Notes: a model not told the origin generated them from the letters alone. A DNA stretch of 47,449 bases from Spirochaetes bacterium GWE1_32_154 (GCA_001829315.1 MIAY01000029.1:1-47449); one strand, 5' to 3'. Positions 31,443-41,652 are shown, counted from the stretch's first letter. Translations and numbers: made by a program.

Positions 31443-31512
31443 CTAGTATATTACATATAGTGAAAAAAAAATCAAGTACTGTTGATTTTTGCAAGAGCCT
31501 TATGAGTACGAA

Positions 31513-32439
31513 TTACTTTATAGCAGCTTTAAAAAAATCAACATCCCTTTTTAATACGGTATAAAAATATTTTTTCGCAAAATTATGATCATCAACATAC
31601 GAATGAAAAACGCTTTTAACATTATTTTTAATCAGTCTGTCATGTAAATCTACACTCCATTGATACGGGCAGGAATCATCTAAAGTACCGTGATGTATAA
31701 TAACCGGAGCTGAAATCTCACTGAAATAATCAGTAAATGACAGTTTCTTATAATCGATTTCACTAAACATCAGATCAAGCTTTTCTCTGATCTGTGTTGC
31801 ACTTTCGCTATTTCTTTTTCTCATAAAATATAATGAACTTTCAGGGTATTCAATTGAAACAGCAGCCCATAACGACGCAGCCCGTATCGTTTTCATAACT
31901 TCAAGAACGGTAAGCGTTACACCGCCACCCATAGAATGACCGAAAAGAAAAATATTATTCACATCCGCATTTTTGACTGAACGTACTGTATTTAACACAT
32001 TAAGTACATCAACAGGATAATACAATCTTTGCATTTCGTCATTAACAAGGATTTCGGATTTATCATGTCCTCTATAATCAGGCTTTAATACAATAAAACC
32101 ATTTTGAGCAAAATAGGTACTGATTAAACGGTATGATTTTATCGTAGAATATTCTTGTGGGGGAATATACCCATGATTAACAATGACTACAGGATATGTT
32201 TTTTTTCCGGTATCCGGGATATTTAATAGTGTATATAATTTTAAATTATCTGATTTGTATGATGCCACGAAACTCTTATATCCTTTATAATCACCGGCTT
32301 TATATTCAATAGTGAGTTTCCCGTCATTAAGCGGATAATTTTTTAAGTTTTCAATAAATAATTCATCATAATCACCGGAATAGACCAGCGAAACTATACA
32401 AAGAAATACAACAACACACATTTTTTTTAATCCGGTCAT
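31513..32439 (-). CDS. Secreted alpha/beta hydrolase (prolyl-oligopeptidase-like)
   Basis: This 308-residue protein begins with a signal peptide ending around VYSGD. The hydrolase core shows the oxyanion region VNHGYIPPQEYS, nucleophile elbow GHSMGG (Ser169), an acid residue in HHGTLDDSCPY and a catalytic His in DDHNFA. This pattern fits S9/dienelactone-type esterases or peptidases acting in the periplasm. Its ATG overlaps the stop of the upstream phosphatase gene (ATGA) and has GAGGTGG, so the two are translationally coupled. Substrate unknown. Confidence 0.85.
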   Translation of the reverse strand: MTGLKKMCVVVFLCIVSLVYSGDYDELFIENLKNYPLNDGKLTIEYKAGDYKGYKSFVASYKSDNLKLYTLLNIPDTGKKTYPVVIVNHGYIPPQEYSTIKSYRLISTYFAQNGFIVLKPDYRGHDKSEILVNDEMQRLYYPVDVLNVLNTVRSVKNADVNNIFLFGHSMGGGVTLTVLEVMKTIRAASLWAAVSIEYPESSLYFMRKRNSESATQIREKLDLMFSEIDYKKLSFTDYFSEISAPVIIHHGTLDDSCPYQWSVDLHDRLIKNNVKSVFHSYVDDHNFAKKYFYTVLKRDVDFFKAAIK

Positions 32440-34463
32440 TTTACCACCTCCATAACATCTATAACCATTATTGCAATATCATCGTGAAACGGCATATTTT
32501 CATTAAAAATCATAATATCTGAAATAAGGGTTTTAATACAATCACTACCATGTAAAGTTCTGTTCATTTTCATCTGACTCAATAACCGTTTTAGATCATA
32601 CAGTTCAGATTTTGAATTTTTTGCTTCTATTACTCCATCAGTATATAAAATTAATCGATCTTTTTCAAGAAGTTCAATTTCACCAAATCCATACGTCATA
32701 TCTTTCATCACACCGATTATCGGTCCGTTAGTTTTTAGCTGATGTAAACGACCATCACTGCGAAGTAAAAACATTTCACAATGACCTGCATTTGAATATG
32801 TTAATCGCATGTTTTTGGTATCAATTACACAAAAAAAGGCAGTGAGAAAATCTCCGGAACCGTGAATTGAATCATATAATTCGCTATTTGCAACTCTCAT
32901 AATTTCCTGCGGATCTGTTGATACTTTAACAGCATTATTAAAAACAATTTTCGCCATAGTTGTTATAAGAGCAGCAGCTACTCCATGACCGCAAACATCT
33001 AAAATCATACATCCTACTAAATCATCATTAATTGGATAAATATCAAATAAATCGCCACCCAACTCATCCATCGGTAAATAAAAACTTTCAAATTGTATGT
33101 TCTTAAATTGCGGAAATGAAGTGGGAATTAATTTACTTTGAATTGATTGTGCAATTGTTAAGTCTTTTTTATTTTTATCATTGATTTGCTGTAATTCATC
33201 AATTGCCAGATTTAACTCAGCGGTTCTTTTTTCAACAATTTTTTCGAGATTCAGATTAAGCTCTTCATTTTCAACAAATGCTTTTGAAAATCGAATTGAC
33301 AAAATACCCGACTGAAAAAGAATAAAAAGAAACATTCCATAATGAGCCATTTGAAATGTATCAATAACCTTCATATAAAATAATATATCATTGAGTGTCG
33401 CTAATACCAATAAGCTAATACCAAAGGAAAACATTCTAATTTCAGGACGTTTATAATATATTGCCCTTCCGATACCTGTGAAAACATAAACGATACATAT
33501 TAAAGTAAGAAATTGATTTATCCTGTTTAAATACGAAACTGCTGTCAAATTAAACGGGATGGTACATACAATCATCACACTATTAATGACGAGTATTACC
33601 CGATTAAAATAAATATTAAAATCCAGTGGATATAAGAAAAATACAAAATACAATGTTGCTGATAAAATAACAAAAAAAGTTATATATTCTATTTTTAATA
33701 TTAAGCCATAATTATTCGAAAACATTCTATACAAATACGTTTCTAAAGAAAGCGTTCTGATAACAACTGCAAATGCAATAATCGAAAAAACCAGCGATGA
33801 ATATTCTTTTCTACGCATAGTATATATGAGGAGATGATAAAAAATCATTACCATTATACCACCAATTAAAAACATATTAATTATCATTTTAATCAGAGTG
33901 TTTTTTCGGATTTTCTCAATATTTCCAATAATCGGGCTTTTACTGATGCCACCGGAAATCAGCTCATGATTTGAAAAATGAATTACTAAATGTATAATAT
34001 TTTCTGTTTCTTTAACCTCTGCTGTCTGGTAATAAAATGCCGGGACTGAATCTTTTTTATCAAGGGCCGGGTTACCTACTTTAAATAGTTCTTCACCATT
34101 TGCATAAAAAATGGCTGCCGTGTTTATATCCTTGTTAGTAATACCAAGTGATAAACCTTTTACTGATTCATTGAGAAGTATTTTTACATACCATGTTCCT
34201 GCGATTTCACCGCTAAAACTGCTCGTAACTCTAAGCATTTCATACTGATGGGTATTAAAATCTTCAAAGGTAATAAATTTGTCACGACAGAAAAGCCATT
34301 CACCAGAAATCTCTATTGGTTTTTCTTCCATTATATTGTATGTTGAAAGATCAATTACCCCATTGATTGCAGTATATTGTATTGCTCTCTGACATGAAAA
34401 CATCGTTACGATCACAATAAAAATAAATAGATACTTATGAACTGACTTACATTGAATATTCAT
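32436..34463 (-). CDS. 7TMR-DISM sensor with SpoIIE/PP2C-type phosphatase output
   Basis: This 675-residue protein starts with a hydrophobic segment ending in a lipobox-like TMFSC, then a 7TMR-DISM extracytoplasmic beta-sandwich (WYVKILLNESVKGLSLGI, about 40-180), seven membrane helices (about 190-405), a coiled coil (EKIVEKRTAELNLAIDELQQ) and a SpoIIE-type phosphatase (about 440-675). Phosphatase metal motifs are visible: MDELGGDLFD, DVCGHG, YSNAGH, LYTDGVIEA and FHDDIAIMV. Such proteins dephosphorylate anti-sigma-factor antagonists in partner-switching cascades, a common arrangement in spirochaetes. No anti-sigma factor or antagonist is nearby. It is coupled to the secreted hydrolase downstream. 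Confidence 0.9.
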   Translation of the reverse strand: MNIQCKSVHKYLFIFIVIVTMFSCQRAIQYTAINGVIDLSTYNIMEEKPIEISGEWLFCRDKFITFEDFNTHQYEMLRVTSSFSGEIAGTWYVKILLNESVKGLSLGITNKDINTAAIFYANGEELFKVGNPALDKKDSVPAFYYQTAEVKETENIIHLVIHFSNHELISGGISKSPIIGNIEKIRKNTLIKMIINMFLIGGIMVMIFYHLLIYTMRRKEYSSLVFSIIAFAVVIRTLSLETYLYRMFSNNYGLILKIEYITFFVILSATLYFVFFLYPLDFNIYFNRVILVINSVMIVCTIPFNLTAVSYLNRINQFLTLICIVYVFTGIGRAIYYKRPEIRMFSFGISLLVLATLNDILFYMKVIDTFQMAHYGMFLFILFQSGILSIRFSKAFVENEELNLNLEKIVEKRTAELNLAIDELQQINDKNKKDLTIAQSIQSKLIPTSFPQFKNIQFESFYLPMDELGGDLFDIYPINDDLVGCMILDVCGHGVAAALITTMAKIVFNNAVKVSTDPQEIMRVANSELYDSIHGSGDFLTAFFCVIDTKNMRLTYSNAGHCEMFLLRSDGRLHQLKTNGPIIGVMKDMTYGFGEIELLEKDRLILYTDGVIEAKNSKSELYDLKRLLSQMKMNRTLHGSDCIKTLISDIMIFNENMPFHDDIAIMVIDVMEVVK

Positions 34464-34567
34464 ACGTTATTATCCTTATAATCTAATATAGTGTACTACA
34501 AAACCTTAAAAGTCAAATTAATAATTTGTATCTTGATTTTTTTTTAAAGATACACTAAAAGTGAGAT

Positions 34568-35272
34568 ATGAATCTAATACTGCTTACAAACGATGAAATT
34601 ATTAATAATATAACAGAAATAACCGGCGATAAACTAAAACATATTCTTACATTTATAAAACCAGTTGCCGGTGACACGCTCAAAGTCGGTCTTGTAAACG
34701 GCATGACTGGTGATGGTATCGTCACCGCTATTAATGCACACAAACTTGTAATGACTGTTCAATTATATAAAAAACCGCCGGAAAAATTACCGCTGACACT
34801 CATTTGTGCCATGCCCCGCCCGAAAGTTTTAAACCGGATTATTCAGCATGCTACAACAATGGGTATACAAAAAATATATATTATTAAAACATGGCGTGTT
34901 GAAAAAAGTTACTGGGAAAGCCCGATGCTCGAAGATGAAAACCTCTATAACCAGATGATTCTCGGACTTGAACAGGGAAAAGATACAGTTCTGCCTTTCA
35001 TAGCGATACGCAAACTTTTTAAACCATTTGTTGAAGATGAACTACCGGAAATCATTCGAGGTTCAACAGCACTTGTTGCTCACCCGACAGGAGAGACCCA
35101 ATGTCCTTTCGACATCGGATCTCCGGTTACCCTTGCAATTGGTCCTGAGGGAGGCTTTATACCCTATGAAATTGACTCGTTACAAAAAATCGGGTTTACA
35201 ACCGTTTCACTTGGGCAGCGTATTCTCCGCGTTGAAACAGCAATTCCTTATCTGACCGGTCGATTATTCTAA
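34568..35272 (+). CDS. rsmE: 16S rRNA (uracil(1498)-N3)-methyltransferase
   Basis: This 234-residue SPOUT-family enzyme methylates U1498 of 16S rRNA with SAM. The N-terminal PUA-like part (DKLKHILTFIKPVAGDTLKVG) and the C-terminal knot with AIGPEGGFIPYEID and LGQRILRVETA are hallmark RsmE sequences at the family's usual length. The ATG follows GTGAG. It converges on the CotH gene, overlapping it by 9 bp (35264-35272), again with no terminator between. Confidence 0.93.
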   Translation: MNLILLTNDEIINNITEITGDKLKHILTFIKPVAGDTLKVGLVNGMTGDGIVTAINAHKLVMTVQLYKKPPEKLPLTLICAMPRPKVLNRIIQHATTMGIQKIYIIKTWRVEKSYWESPMLEDENLYNQMILGLEQGKDTVLPFIAIRKLFKPFVEDELPEIIRGSTALVAHPTGETQCPFDIGSPVTLAIGPEGGFIPYEIDSLQKIGFTTVSLGQRILRVETAIPYLTGRLF

Positions 35273-37249
35273 AACAATAGTAGATGCAACGTAAACTCTC
35301 TTTTTCTTTCCACCGGAATTATCACCACCGTATGAGTCTGTGACGTTCCCGTCTTTGTCTGTTATAACCACACCAATTGATACGGCTTTACCGGGTTCTT
35401 CGGCATGAATTGACTCTCTCGAAATCATCATTTCAAACCCCTGTTCACCAAAAGCTGCAAATGTTCCTTTTGTATTACTTGATACACCCCATGTTTTTAA
35501 TGCAGCGTCATAATAATTTTTTTGTATCCCAACAGAGTTTGTGTCGCCTTCCTGTGAAAATGCATCATAGACATAGTAAATATCGGCTTCAGGATATCGT
35601 GCATTCCAGCTTTTATCTTTTACTATTTCAATACCTGATGGAATTGTTTTAAGCATCATCTTTACAGTATTTTCAGGATTACTTATAAGAACACTAAGCT
35701 GTCTTTTTTCACTTTCAATCGTATTGAGTGGAACAAAAATATAAATATACTGAGAGTCTAAACCTGTATAAATTGCTTGAGGTGCGTCAAACGGTCCTTT
35801 GACACCATCACCGGCAGGTTCATTATTTCCCGCAGTCATTTTTTCATTAAGTACGCCGTCAACAAGTGACAGTTCGGCATTACCGCCTTTTGATTTATCA
35901 GAGTCATCATATATTTCACCGATTTCATACAAAACAGGATTAAGATTAAGTTCTTTTACAACACTTAAAGTTCTTTTATAAAAATAATTACGAACAGCGT
36001 CCTCTTTAACCATAACCTGACCTTCGCCGGTATCATTCTGAAGATATGGTTGATAGATTTTTTTTAGAGCATCAAACCGGGCTTCATAATCGCTATAAAC
36101 AAAAAGTTTATTTGCAGGATCAATAAGATATTTACAATTTTCAATATACTGCTCTCTCCATTCCGGCACTTCAAGGATTTTCATAAGCGGTCTGCCGAAA
36201 TCTTTCTGTGCATATTCTTTAACCAGATCAGCCCAGGAAAACAAGCCGGCATTTGCAATATCAAACGGATACCAGCCGCCACCGAGTGCATTATCATAAT
36301 CATAGGGTAAAAACTCAACCTTTCCATTTTTCTGTAAATATAAGTAATAATTATTCCCCATTGCCCAGTAATCATCAGGCATACCAAGAAGAACATTAGC
36401 TGATAACCACTTTAAAAATGAGTCAACTTCAAAATTGTTTGTTATATACTGCTTAAAATCATCACCTTGAAGTTCAGTGATGTTTTTAACAAAATCAATA
36501 AACCGTTCTTTATCAAATTTTTTGGAATTTGTTTTTGCATCATACGATGGAGAATACTTTTCTTTCCACTTTTTAACCCCGATTCTGTGTTTAAGCGCTT
36601 TATTGTATTCTAAAACAGCAGGCCCCTGACTTTGCCATAAGCATTTATACAAATCACCTTTATTGCCTGATTTGCCATATCTTTTTGTCAGAAAACCTTT
36701 GTTAATCGGCTCAATTGCTGTATAAATACCATAATATACTTTTTTATTACCGACTGTGATCGTTAACCGTGTAGAAGCAGTTTGAGGGGCCTTAACGCCT
36801 GCTCTATTTAAGAAATCATAATTATATAATTCTCTCATCTGTGAATCATCTTTGTCTAAATTCCATTTGAGATTTAAGGTATTTAATCCGGCAAATTTGG
36901 TTTTATCTTTTTCATTAAACTTTATCTTAAAATGATCCCTGTTATATTTCTTTTTTAAAACATCATAAGGAATTCGCCTTGTAGTATTTCCCCGTATTCT
37001 AAAACCAACATCTTTAATAATAGTATCACCACTGGTATCGTGATAAATAAAATCGGCTTTTCTATACAAACCATCTTTTGGATTGGCTTTTAAATCGATA
37101 AGCATTTGTTTCCATTCAGTTGCTGATATCCTGATTTCAATATCATGAAGTATTTGAGAATCAAAAAAGTCGTTGTATGAGATTTTATCTTTTGCACATA
37201 CTATCGAGACTGAAAAAAACAAAATAACACCAAGTAATTTTATATTCAT
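35264..37249 (-). CDS. Exported CotH-family protein kinase-like protein
   Basis: A 661-residue protein with a signal peptide (LGVILFFSVSIVCAKD). The CotH domain spans about 30-420, with the family's early FRIRGNTTR, then YGIYTAIEPINKGFLTKRYG and the catalytic-type FLPYDYDNALGGGW. CotH proteins are atypical kinases, best known from Bacillus spore coats and fungal surface invasins. The last 220 residues form a separate beta-rich region (YIFVPLNTIESEKRQLSVLIS) resembling pullulanase/CBM-like C-terminal domains. It lies 15 bp downstream of a second CotH gene, so the pair is an operon. In this organism the substrate is presumably an envelope protein. Confidence 0.85.
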   Translation of the reverse strand: MNIKLLGVILFFSVSIVCAKDKISYNDFFDSQILHDIEIRISATEWKQMLIDLKANPKDGLYRKADFIYHDTSGDTIIKDVGFRIRGNTTRRIPYDVLKKKYNRDHFKIKFNEKDKTKFAGLNTLNLKWNLDKDDSQMRELYNYDFLNRAGVKAPQTASTRLTITVGNKKVYYGIYTAIEPINKGFLTKRYGKSGNKGDLYKCLWQSQGPAVLEYNKALKHRIGVKKWKEKYSPSYDAKTNSKKFDKERFIDFVKNITELQGDDFKQYITNNFEVDSFLKWLSANVLLGMPDDYWAMGNNYYLYLQKNGKVEFLPYDYDNALGGGWYPFDIANAGLFSWADLVKEYAQKDFGRPLMKILEVPEWREQYIENCKYLIDPANKLFVYSDYEARFDALKKIYQPYLQNDTGEGQVMVKEDAVRNYFYKRTLSVVKELNLNPVLYEIGEIYDDSDKSKGGNAELSLVDGVLNEKMTAGNNEPAGDGVKGPFDAPQAIYTGLDSQYIYIFVPLNTIESEKRQLSVLISNPENTVKMMLKTIPSGIEIVKDKSWNARYPEADIYYVYDAFSQEGDTNSVGIQKNYYDAALKTWGVSSNTKGTFAAFGEQGFEMMISRESIHAEEPGKAVSIGVVITDKDGNVTDSYGGDNSGGKKKRVYVASTIVLE

Positions 37250-37264
37250 TTTACACCTTTATTA

Positions 37265-38647
37265 TTACGGATTTATCTCATTATTAATAACTTCAAGTCT
37301 TTCCTTAAAATATTCTTTCACCCCCAAACCACTTCGGTATTGTTCCATTTTCTGATTTTTAAAAGCATCTTTTGCCGGAAGTTTATCATAACTTTCATAA
37401 AATGACTGATAATCCAGTAAAAACGGGTCTTTAAATACTTCATCTTTAATTAAATCACGAATCCTGTCTGCTTCATTTTCTAAAACATTTTTATTCATGT
37501 ATTTAGTTAATAATTCTTTGAAAATTGCTTTTAATTCAGGTTCGGCATATTGAACCGCTTTTTTACAGAATAAGGCAGATTGTGAACTTCTTGAATTTGT
37601 TAAATAATATGGCAGATTTAAAGTATTACCAATCCAGTCACTTCCAAAACTATTATCAGTATCCCATGCAACAACATACCACTTATTATCTGCAGGATTG
37701 TGATACACATAATCATTATTGTAATTACCGGACAAACTATCCCAATGACCTGTAATTGATGATACTGCTATATAATTAAGAACATTAGTAACATCAAAAT
37801 ATTGAGCTAATGAATCTTTGCTGTCAACTGCTGATAATGAGCTTAAAAGAGTTTGTATATCAGAAACATCACCGGTTTTTTTATTGGTAGCTAATGAATA
37901 TCGACCCGCATCATATGTGTATGCATTAAATGTTGCACCACCACTTCCACTATATCCGCATTTATAGAGGTTACCGTCATTATTTTCAAAATGTTTTTTC
38001 AAAAGTCTTTTATCAACTTCTTCAACCAGTAAATATACACCCAGAAATATTTGATTCAAATATACACTGACTGTTGACACTCTCGGAGCCGGAACGCCAT
38101 TTTCACGATAAATTTTATATGATAACATTTCACGAATAAGACTCGGGTCATTTGGTGATGTTCGTAAATTTATTTCTTTCTCACCATAAAACTTTCTATC
38201 ATCATTACCTGACAAAAAGGCTCTTTTATTCGCCGAAGCCGGGTCTGCTGTATTGAGAGGGTCAGTACAATCAAAAGCAATTACATAACTTTTTTTATTC
38301 GTCCCGTCTCCGCCATTATCATTATTACTTGTTGTATTACCACGACATTTAATAGCAACCTTATCCATTGTCACATCATCAAAACTGAATAAAGTAACAA
38401 GTCTGAATTGATTATCAAAATCATAATTATGTTCTTTTGCCATTGTTGTATATACTGCCTGATCCATTGTAATTCTGATCACATGATGTTTTGTATCATC
38501 AAACCATAAATCATCAGAACCTTTAACACTTTGTACGTTAACATTTATTGTTTCATCAGTATTTTTTTTAGTATCAAGATCGATACCGGGGCATGAAAAA
38601 AGAGTGAAAATAATACCGGTTATTAAAAATTTAAAAAATATATTCAT
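37265..38647 (-). CDS. CotH-family lipoprotein
   Basis: This 460-residue protein runs from an ATG at 38647 preceded by GGAG; a longer frame to 38692 has no signal peptide. Its N-terminus MNIFFKFLITGIIFTLFSCPG has a lipobox, so it should be membrane anchored. The CotH domain shows VAIKCRGNTTS, KEINLRTSPNDPSLIREML, FLGVYLLVEEVDKRLL and WYVVAWDTDNSFGSD, the last with the catalytic-type D-x-D. It shares the domain plan, but not the C-terminal extension, with the gene 15 bp downstream. Confidence 0.87.
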   Translation of the reverse strand: MNIFFKFLITGIIFTLFSCPGIDLDTKKNTDETINVNVQSVKGSDDLWFDDTKHHVIRITMDQAVYTTMAKEHNYDFDNQFRLVTLFSFDDVTMDKVAIKCRGNTTSNNDNGGDGTNKKSYVIAFDCTDPLNTADPASANKRAFLSGNDDRKFYGEKEINLRTSPNDPSLIREMLSYKIYRENGVPAPRVSTVSVYLNQIFLGVYLLVEEVDKRLLKKHFENNDGNLYKCGYSGSGGATFNAYTYDAGRYSLATNKKTGDVSDIQTLLSSLSAVDSKDSLAQYFDVTNVLNYIAVSSITGHWDSLSGNYNNDYVYHNPADNKWYVVAWDTDNSFGSDWIGNTLNLPYYLTNSRSSQSALFCKKAVQYAEPELKAIFKELLTKYMNKNVLENEADRIRDLIKDEVFKDPFLLDYQSFYESYDKLPAKDAFKNQKMEQYRSGLGVKEYFKERLEVINNEINP

Positions 38648-38780
38648 ATAATCTCCATTTGTTTGATAATAAAAAAATCTAACAGAATACACGTCAAAAG
38701 TAAACAGGAAAAAAATTATTATTTCTTTTCCACGGTTACTGTGATATAAATTATTATCAATTCGTTTTTTGGAGGTTTAA

Positions 38781-39152
38781 ATGAAAGTAGCAATACTTGG
38801 TGCAAGTGATAAACCGGATCGATATTCATATAAGGCATTACAAATGCTTAAAAAATATGGTCATGAAGTGTTTCCGATTAATCCGGTTAAGGATTATATC
38901 GATGGAGTTAAAGTATATAAATCATCAATTGATATTGATACTGAAATTGATGTGTTGACCCTGTATATTGGCAGTGACCGTCTCGGAGCATTGACTGATG
39001 AAATAATTGCACTTAAACCGAAAACAGTGATTTTTAATCCCGGAACTGAAAATCATGACGTTATGACAACTCTTACATCTGAAGGAATTAAAACAATTGA
39101 AGCTTGTACACTGGTTTTATTACGCACCGGTCAATTTACAAGTATTGTTTAG
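38781..39152 (+). CDS. CoA-binding Rossmann protein (YccU/CoA_binding_2 type)
   Basis: This 123-residue single Rossmann domain has VAILGASDKPDRYSYKA at the nucleotide loop, GHEVFPINP after the second strand and KTVIFNPGTEN...IEACTLVLL at the end, matching stand-alone CoA-binding proteins at the usual length. It binds CoA or a related nucleotide; its role in the cell is not established. A strong TTGGAGG precedes ATG. It is monocistronic and divergent from the CotH operon. Confidence 0.88.
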   Translation: MKVAILGASDKPDRYSYKALQMLKKYGHEVFPINPVKDYIDGVKVYKSSIDIDTEIDVLTLYIGSDRLGALTDEIIALKPKTVIFNPGTENHDVMTTLTSEGIKTIEACTLVLLRTGQFTSIV

Positions 39153-39272
39153 TATCAGTCGGGAACGTCGAAAAATCTAAAAGTTTTATACTTTTTCTTT
39201 GTATTTTCTGATTGATTTAACCATAATTTCCGGTTAATATAAAATAACATTTTAGATTAACCGGAGTTCATC

Positions 39273-40487
39273 ATGTATATACAAAGACATCTTGAGAATA
39301 TAATTAAAGAAACCACAGCCGTTTTTCCTATAGTTCTCGTAACAGGCCCGAGACAAGTAGGGAAAACTACTATGCTTAAAAAAATATCAGAAAAAAATAG
39401 AACTTATGTAACTCTTGATAATCCACTCATCAGAGAACTTGCAGTGAAAGCCCCTTCATTATTTCTCCAGCGCTACACTCCACCACTTCTTATTGATGAG
39501 ATTCAATACGCACCTGATTTACTTCCGTATATAAAAATGTATGTTGATGAAAATAAAAAAAAAGGTGATTTCTGGTTAACCGGTTCACAGATGTTTCATC
39601 AGATGAAAAATGTAAGTGAAAGTCTTGCCGGGCGGGTGGCCGTTATTCAGATGTCGGGTTTATCCGCAAGTGAAATTAAAAATGAAACAAGTCAGATATA
39701 TACAACCGGTTACGGGTCACTCTCTGCAAAATTGAAAAGTAAAAAAAAAGAATCACTACAGGATGTTTATAAAAGAATATGGAAAGGTTCAATGCCTGCT
39801 TTGTATGAAAATGAACAGAATATTGAGATTTATTATTCATCGTATGTTAATACTTATTTACAGCGGGATATAAAAGATCTGACTCAAATAGCTGATGAGC
39901 TTACTTTTATGAGATTTATGACATCCTGTGCTGCAAGAACCAGTCAAATGGTAAATTATACCGATCTTGCAAAGGATATTGGCATCAGTTCTCCAACTGC
40001 TAAACAGTGGCTTTCAATTTTAGTCTCTTCAGGTGTTATTGTACTTATTGAACCGTATTTTAACAATGCCCTAAAACGAATTATTAAAGCACCAAATATG
40101 TATTTTATGGATACCGGGCTATGTGCTTATTTAACCCGATGGACCAATCCTGATGCACTCGAAGTATCGACAATGGCCAGGCCTTTTTTTGAGACATACA
40201 TTGTCAGTGAAATAGTAAAAAGTTATTATAATTCAGGTATCTGTCCTGCTTTATTTTATTATAGAGATAGTGATAATAAGGAAATTGATTTATTAATAGA
40301 GAATAATAATATCCTCTATCCGATAGAAATAAAAAAAAGCGGTACTCCAAAAAAAGAGTTTATTAAACATTTTGCGGTTCTTGAGAAAACCGGTAAAGAG
40401 ATCGGTACCGGTAATGTGATTTGTTTTATAGATGATTTACTGCCAGTGGATAATAATAATTACTATGTCCCCGCATGGCTTGTATAG
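39273..40487 (+). CDS. DUF4143 AAA-type ATPase (first copy)
   Basis: This 404-residue protein has an N-terminal AAA_14 ATPase with Walker A GPRQVGKTT, Walker B LLIDEIQYAP and sensor-like WLTGSQMFH...SLAGR, then a winged-helix segment and a C-terminal DUF4143 domain with FFETYIVSEIVKSYY and a PD-(D/E)xK-like core (DNKEIDLLIE...LYPIEIKKS). Such proteins are abundant in anaerobes and often present in many copies; their function is unresolved. Another member lies 1.1 kb downstream. Confidence 0.88.
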   Translation: MYIQRHLENIIKETTAVFPIVLVTGPRQVGKTTMLKKISEKNRTYVTLDNPLIRELAVKAPSLFLQRYTPPLLIDEIQYAPDLLPYIKMYVDENKKKGDFWLTGSQMFHQMKNVSESLAGRVAVIQMSGLSASEIKNETSQIYTTGYGSLSAKLKSKKKESLQDVYKRIWKGSMPALYENEQNIEIYYSSYVNTYLQRDIKDLTQIADELTFMRFMTSCAARTSQMVNYTDLAKDIGISSPTAKQWLSILVSSGVIVLIEPYFNNALKRIIKAPNMYFMDTGLCAYLTRWTNPDALEVSTMARPFFETYIVSEIVKSYYNSGICPALFYYRDSDNKEIDLLIENNNILYPIEIKKSGTPKKEFIKHFAVLEKTGKEIGTGNVICFIDDLLPVDNNNYYVPAWLV

Positions 40488-40502
40488 ATAGAAAATAAAA
40501 TT

Positions 40503-41330
40503 TTATTCGTAATATGTATATTGATATTCTATAATAGCTTTTAAAAAACCGGATGGAGTATATTCGGCATCTTCAATCATATTACCTATGGTGTCATATT
40601 TATATATTACATTATATCGTAATGCACCTGTGGGGTAATAACAGGACATTTCAATAATATTGTCATTTTCATCGTATTTATAGGTAAATTTCCAATCAAA
40701 ATTGCCTTCCTCATCAAATAGTAACTGTTCGATCATTTTACCTTTACTATTGTATATATAGGTATAACTGTCTTTTTCCTGAAAAGAACCATCGGATTCG
40801 TACTCAATTTCTTTAATCTTGTTACCGTTTTCATCGTATTGATACACTGTCTTATAATTTAAAGATCCGCTATTATTAAAATTTGCCAATTCAATCAAAT
40901 TATATTTATCATCATATTTATACAAAATTTTATAATCCAAAGCTCCATCTGAATCAGGCCTTATCATTTCAATTACATCACCGTTACTATTGGTTTTATA
41001 GATATTTTTATAACTAAAAGATCCGACTGAATCATAACTTTCTTTTTCAGCAATATTGCCATTGGTATCATACTGATAAATAAATCTGTCACCTAAAGAA
41101 CCGTCAAAATTATAATACCACTCAATTTCTGTTGGATTACCTTTATCATTGAATTTTGAAATAGTTTTCTCATCTAAAATTTTTATTTTCTTTTCAAAAC
41201 GGTAAATAAATTGAATTTGTTCTTTCACTTTTCCTTTTAACCCACCTTTCTGCCACCCGGTATTTTTTATGTCCGGGTTCACCAATACTACACAAGTAAG
41301 TAACAAAAAAATTAAAAAAATTGTTTTCAT
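40503..41330 (-). CDS. Secreted YD-type repeat protein
   Basis: This 275-residue protein from the ATG at 41330 (GGAG upstream) has a signal peptide (TIFLIFLLLTCVVLVNPD). The mature part consists of about six tandem units of roughly 31 residues with the theme YKYDxxGNxIExxxYxxxGxLxYKxxY, the YD/RHS-style beta-repeat. There is no toxin-like C-terminal domain or RHS core PxxxxDPxG motif. It is probably an exported or surface repeat protein. Confidence 0.75.
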   Translation of the reverse strand: MKTIFLIFLLLTCVVLVNPDIKNTGWQKGGLKGKVKEQIQFIYRFEKKIKILDEKTISKFNDKGNPTEIEWYYNFDGSLGDRFIYQYDTNGNIAEKESYDSVGSFSYKNIYKTNSNGDVIEMIRPDSDGALDYKILYKYDDKYNLIELANFNNSGSLNYKTVYQYDENGNKIKEIEYESDGSFQEKDSYTYIYNSKGKMIEQLLFDEEGNFDWKFTYKYDENDNIIEMSCYYPTGALRYNVIYKYDTIGNMIEDAEYTPSGFLKAIIEYQYTYYE

Positions 41331-41652
41331 AAACAACTCCACTATTCAAATAAAACAAGTATAAATACAACCTGTGTTTTTGTCAAATTTATTTCCGGAA
41401 ATAAATTGTCAGCACCGCCAAATCCACACGTCTTAGTATCATAGAGTAAACTGATTTTCATGGCTCCTTCAAAAATCATACATACCTGCTACTTATCAGA
41501 ATACCGCTTTAATATATCAAAAGCCTGATATCTGAACTCGTAAACCATGACTAAAACTACATTACATGTAATATATTACTTGACTAAAACAACATTCAAT
41601 GCTATTTTAATCAAGCAATAAATAATAAACTTTCTTGCCGGAGAAATACAAA
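41331..41652. other. Non-coding stretch
   Basis: The 322 bp before the second DUF4143 gene contain no supported gene and no clear structure. The only regulatory sign is the GGAG site just before the ATG at 41653. Confidence 0.5.
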
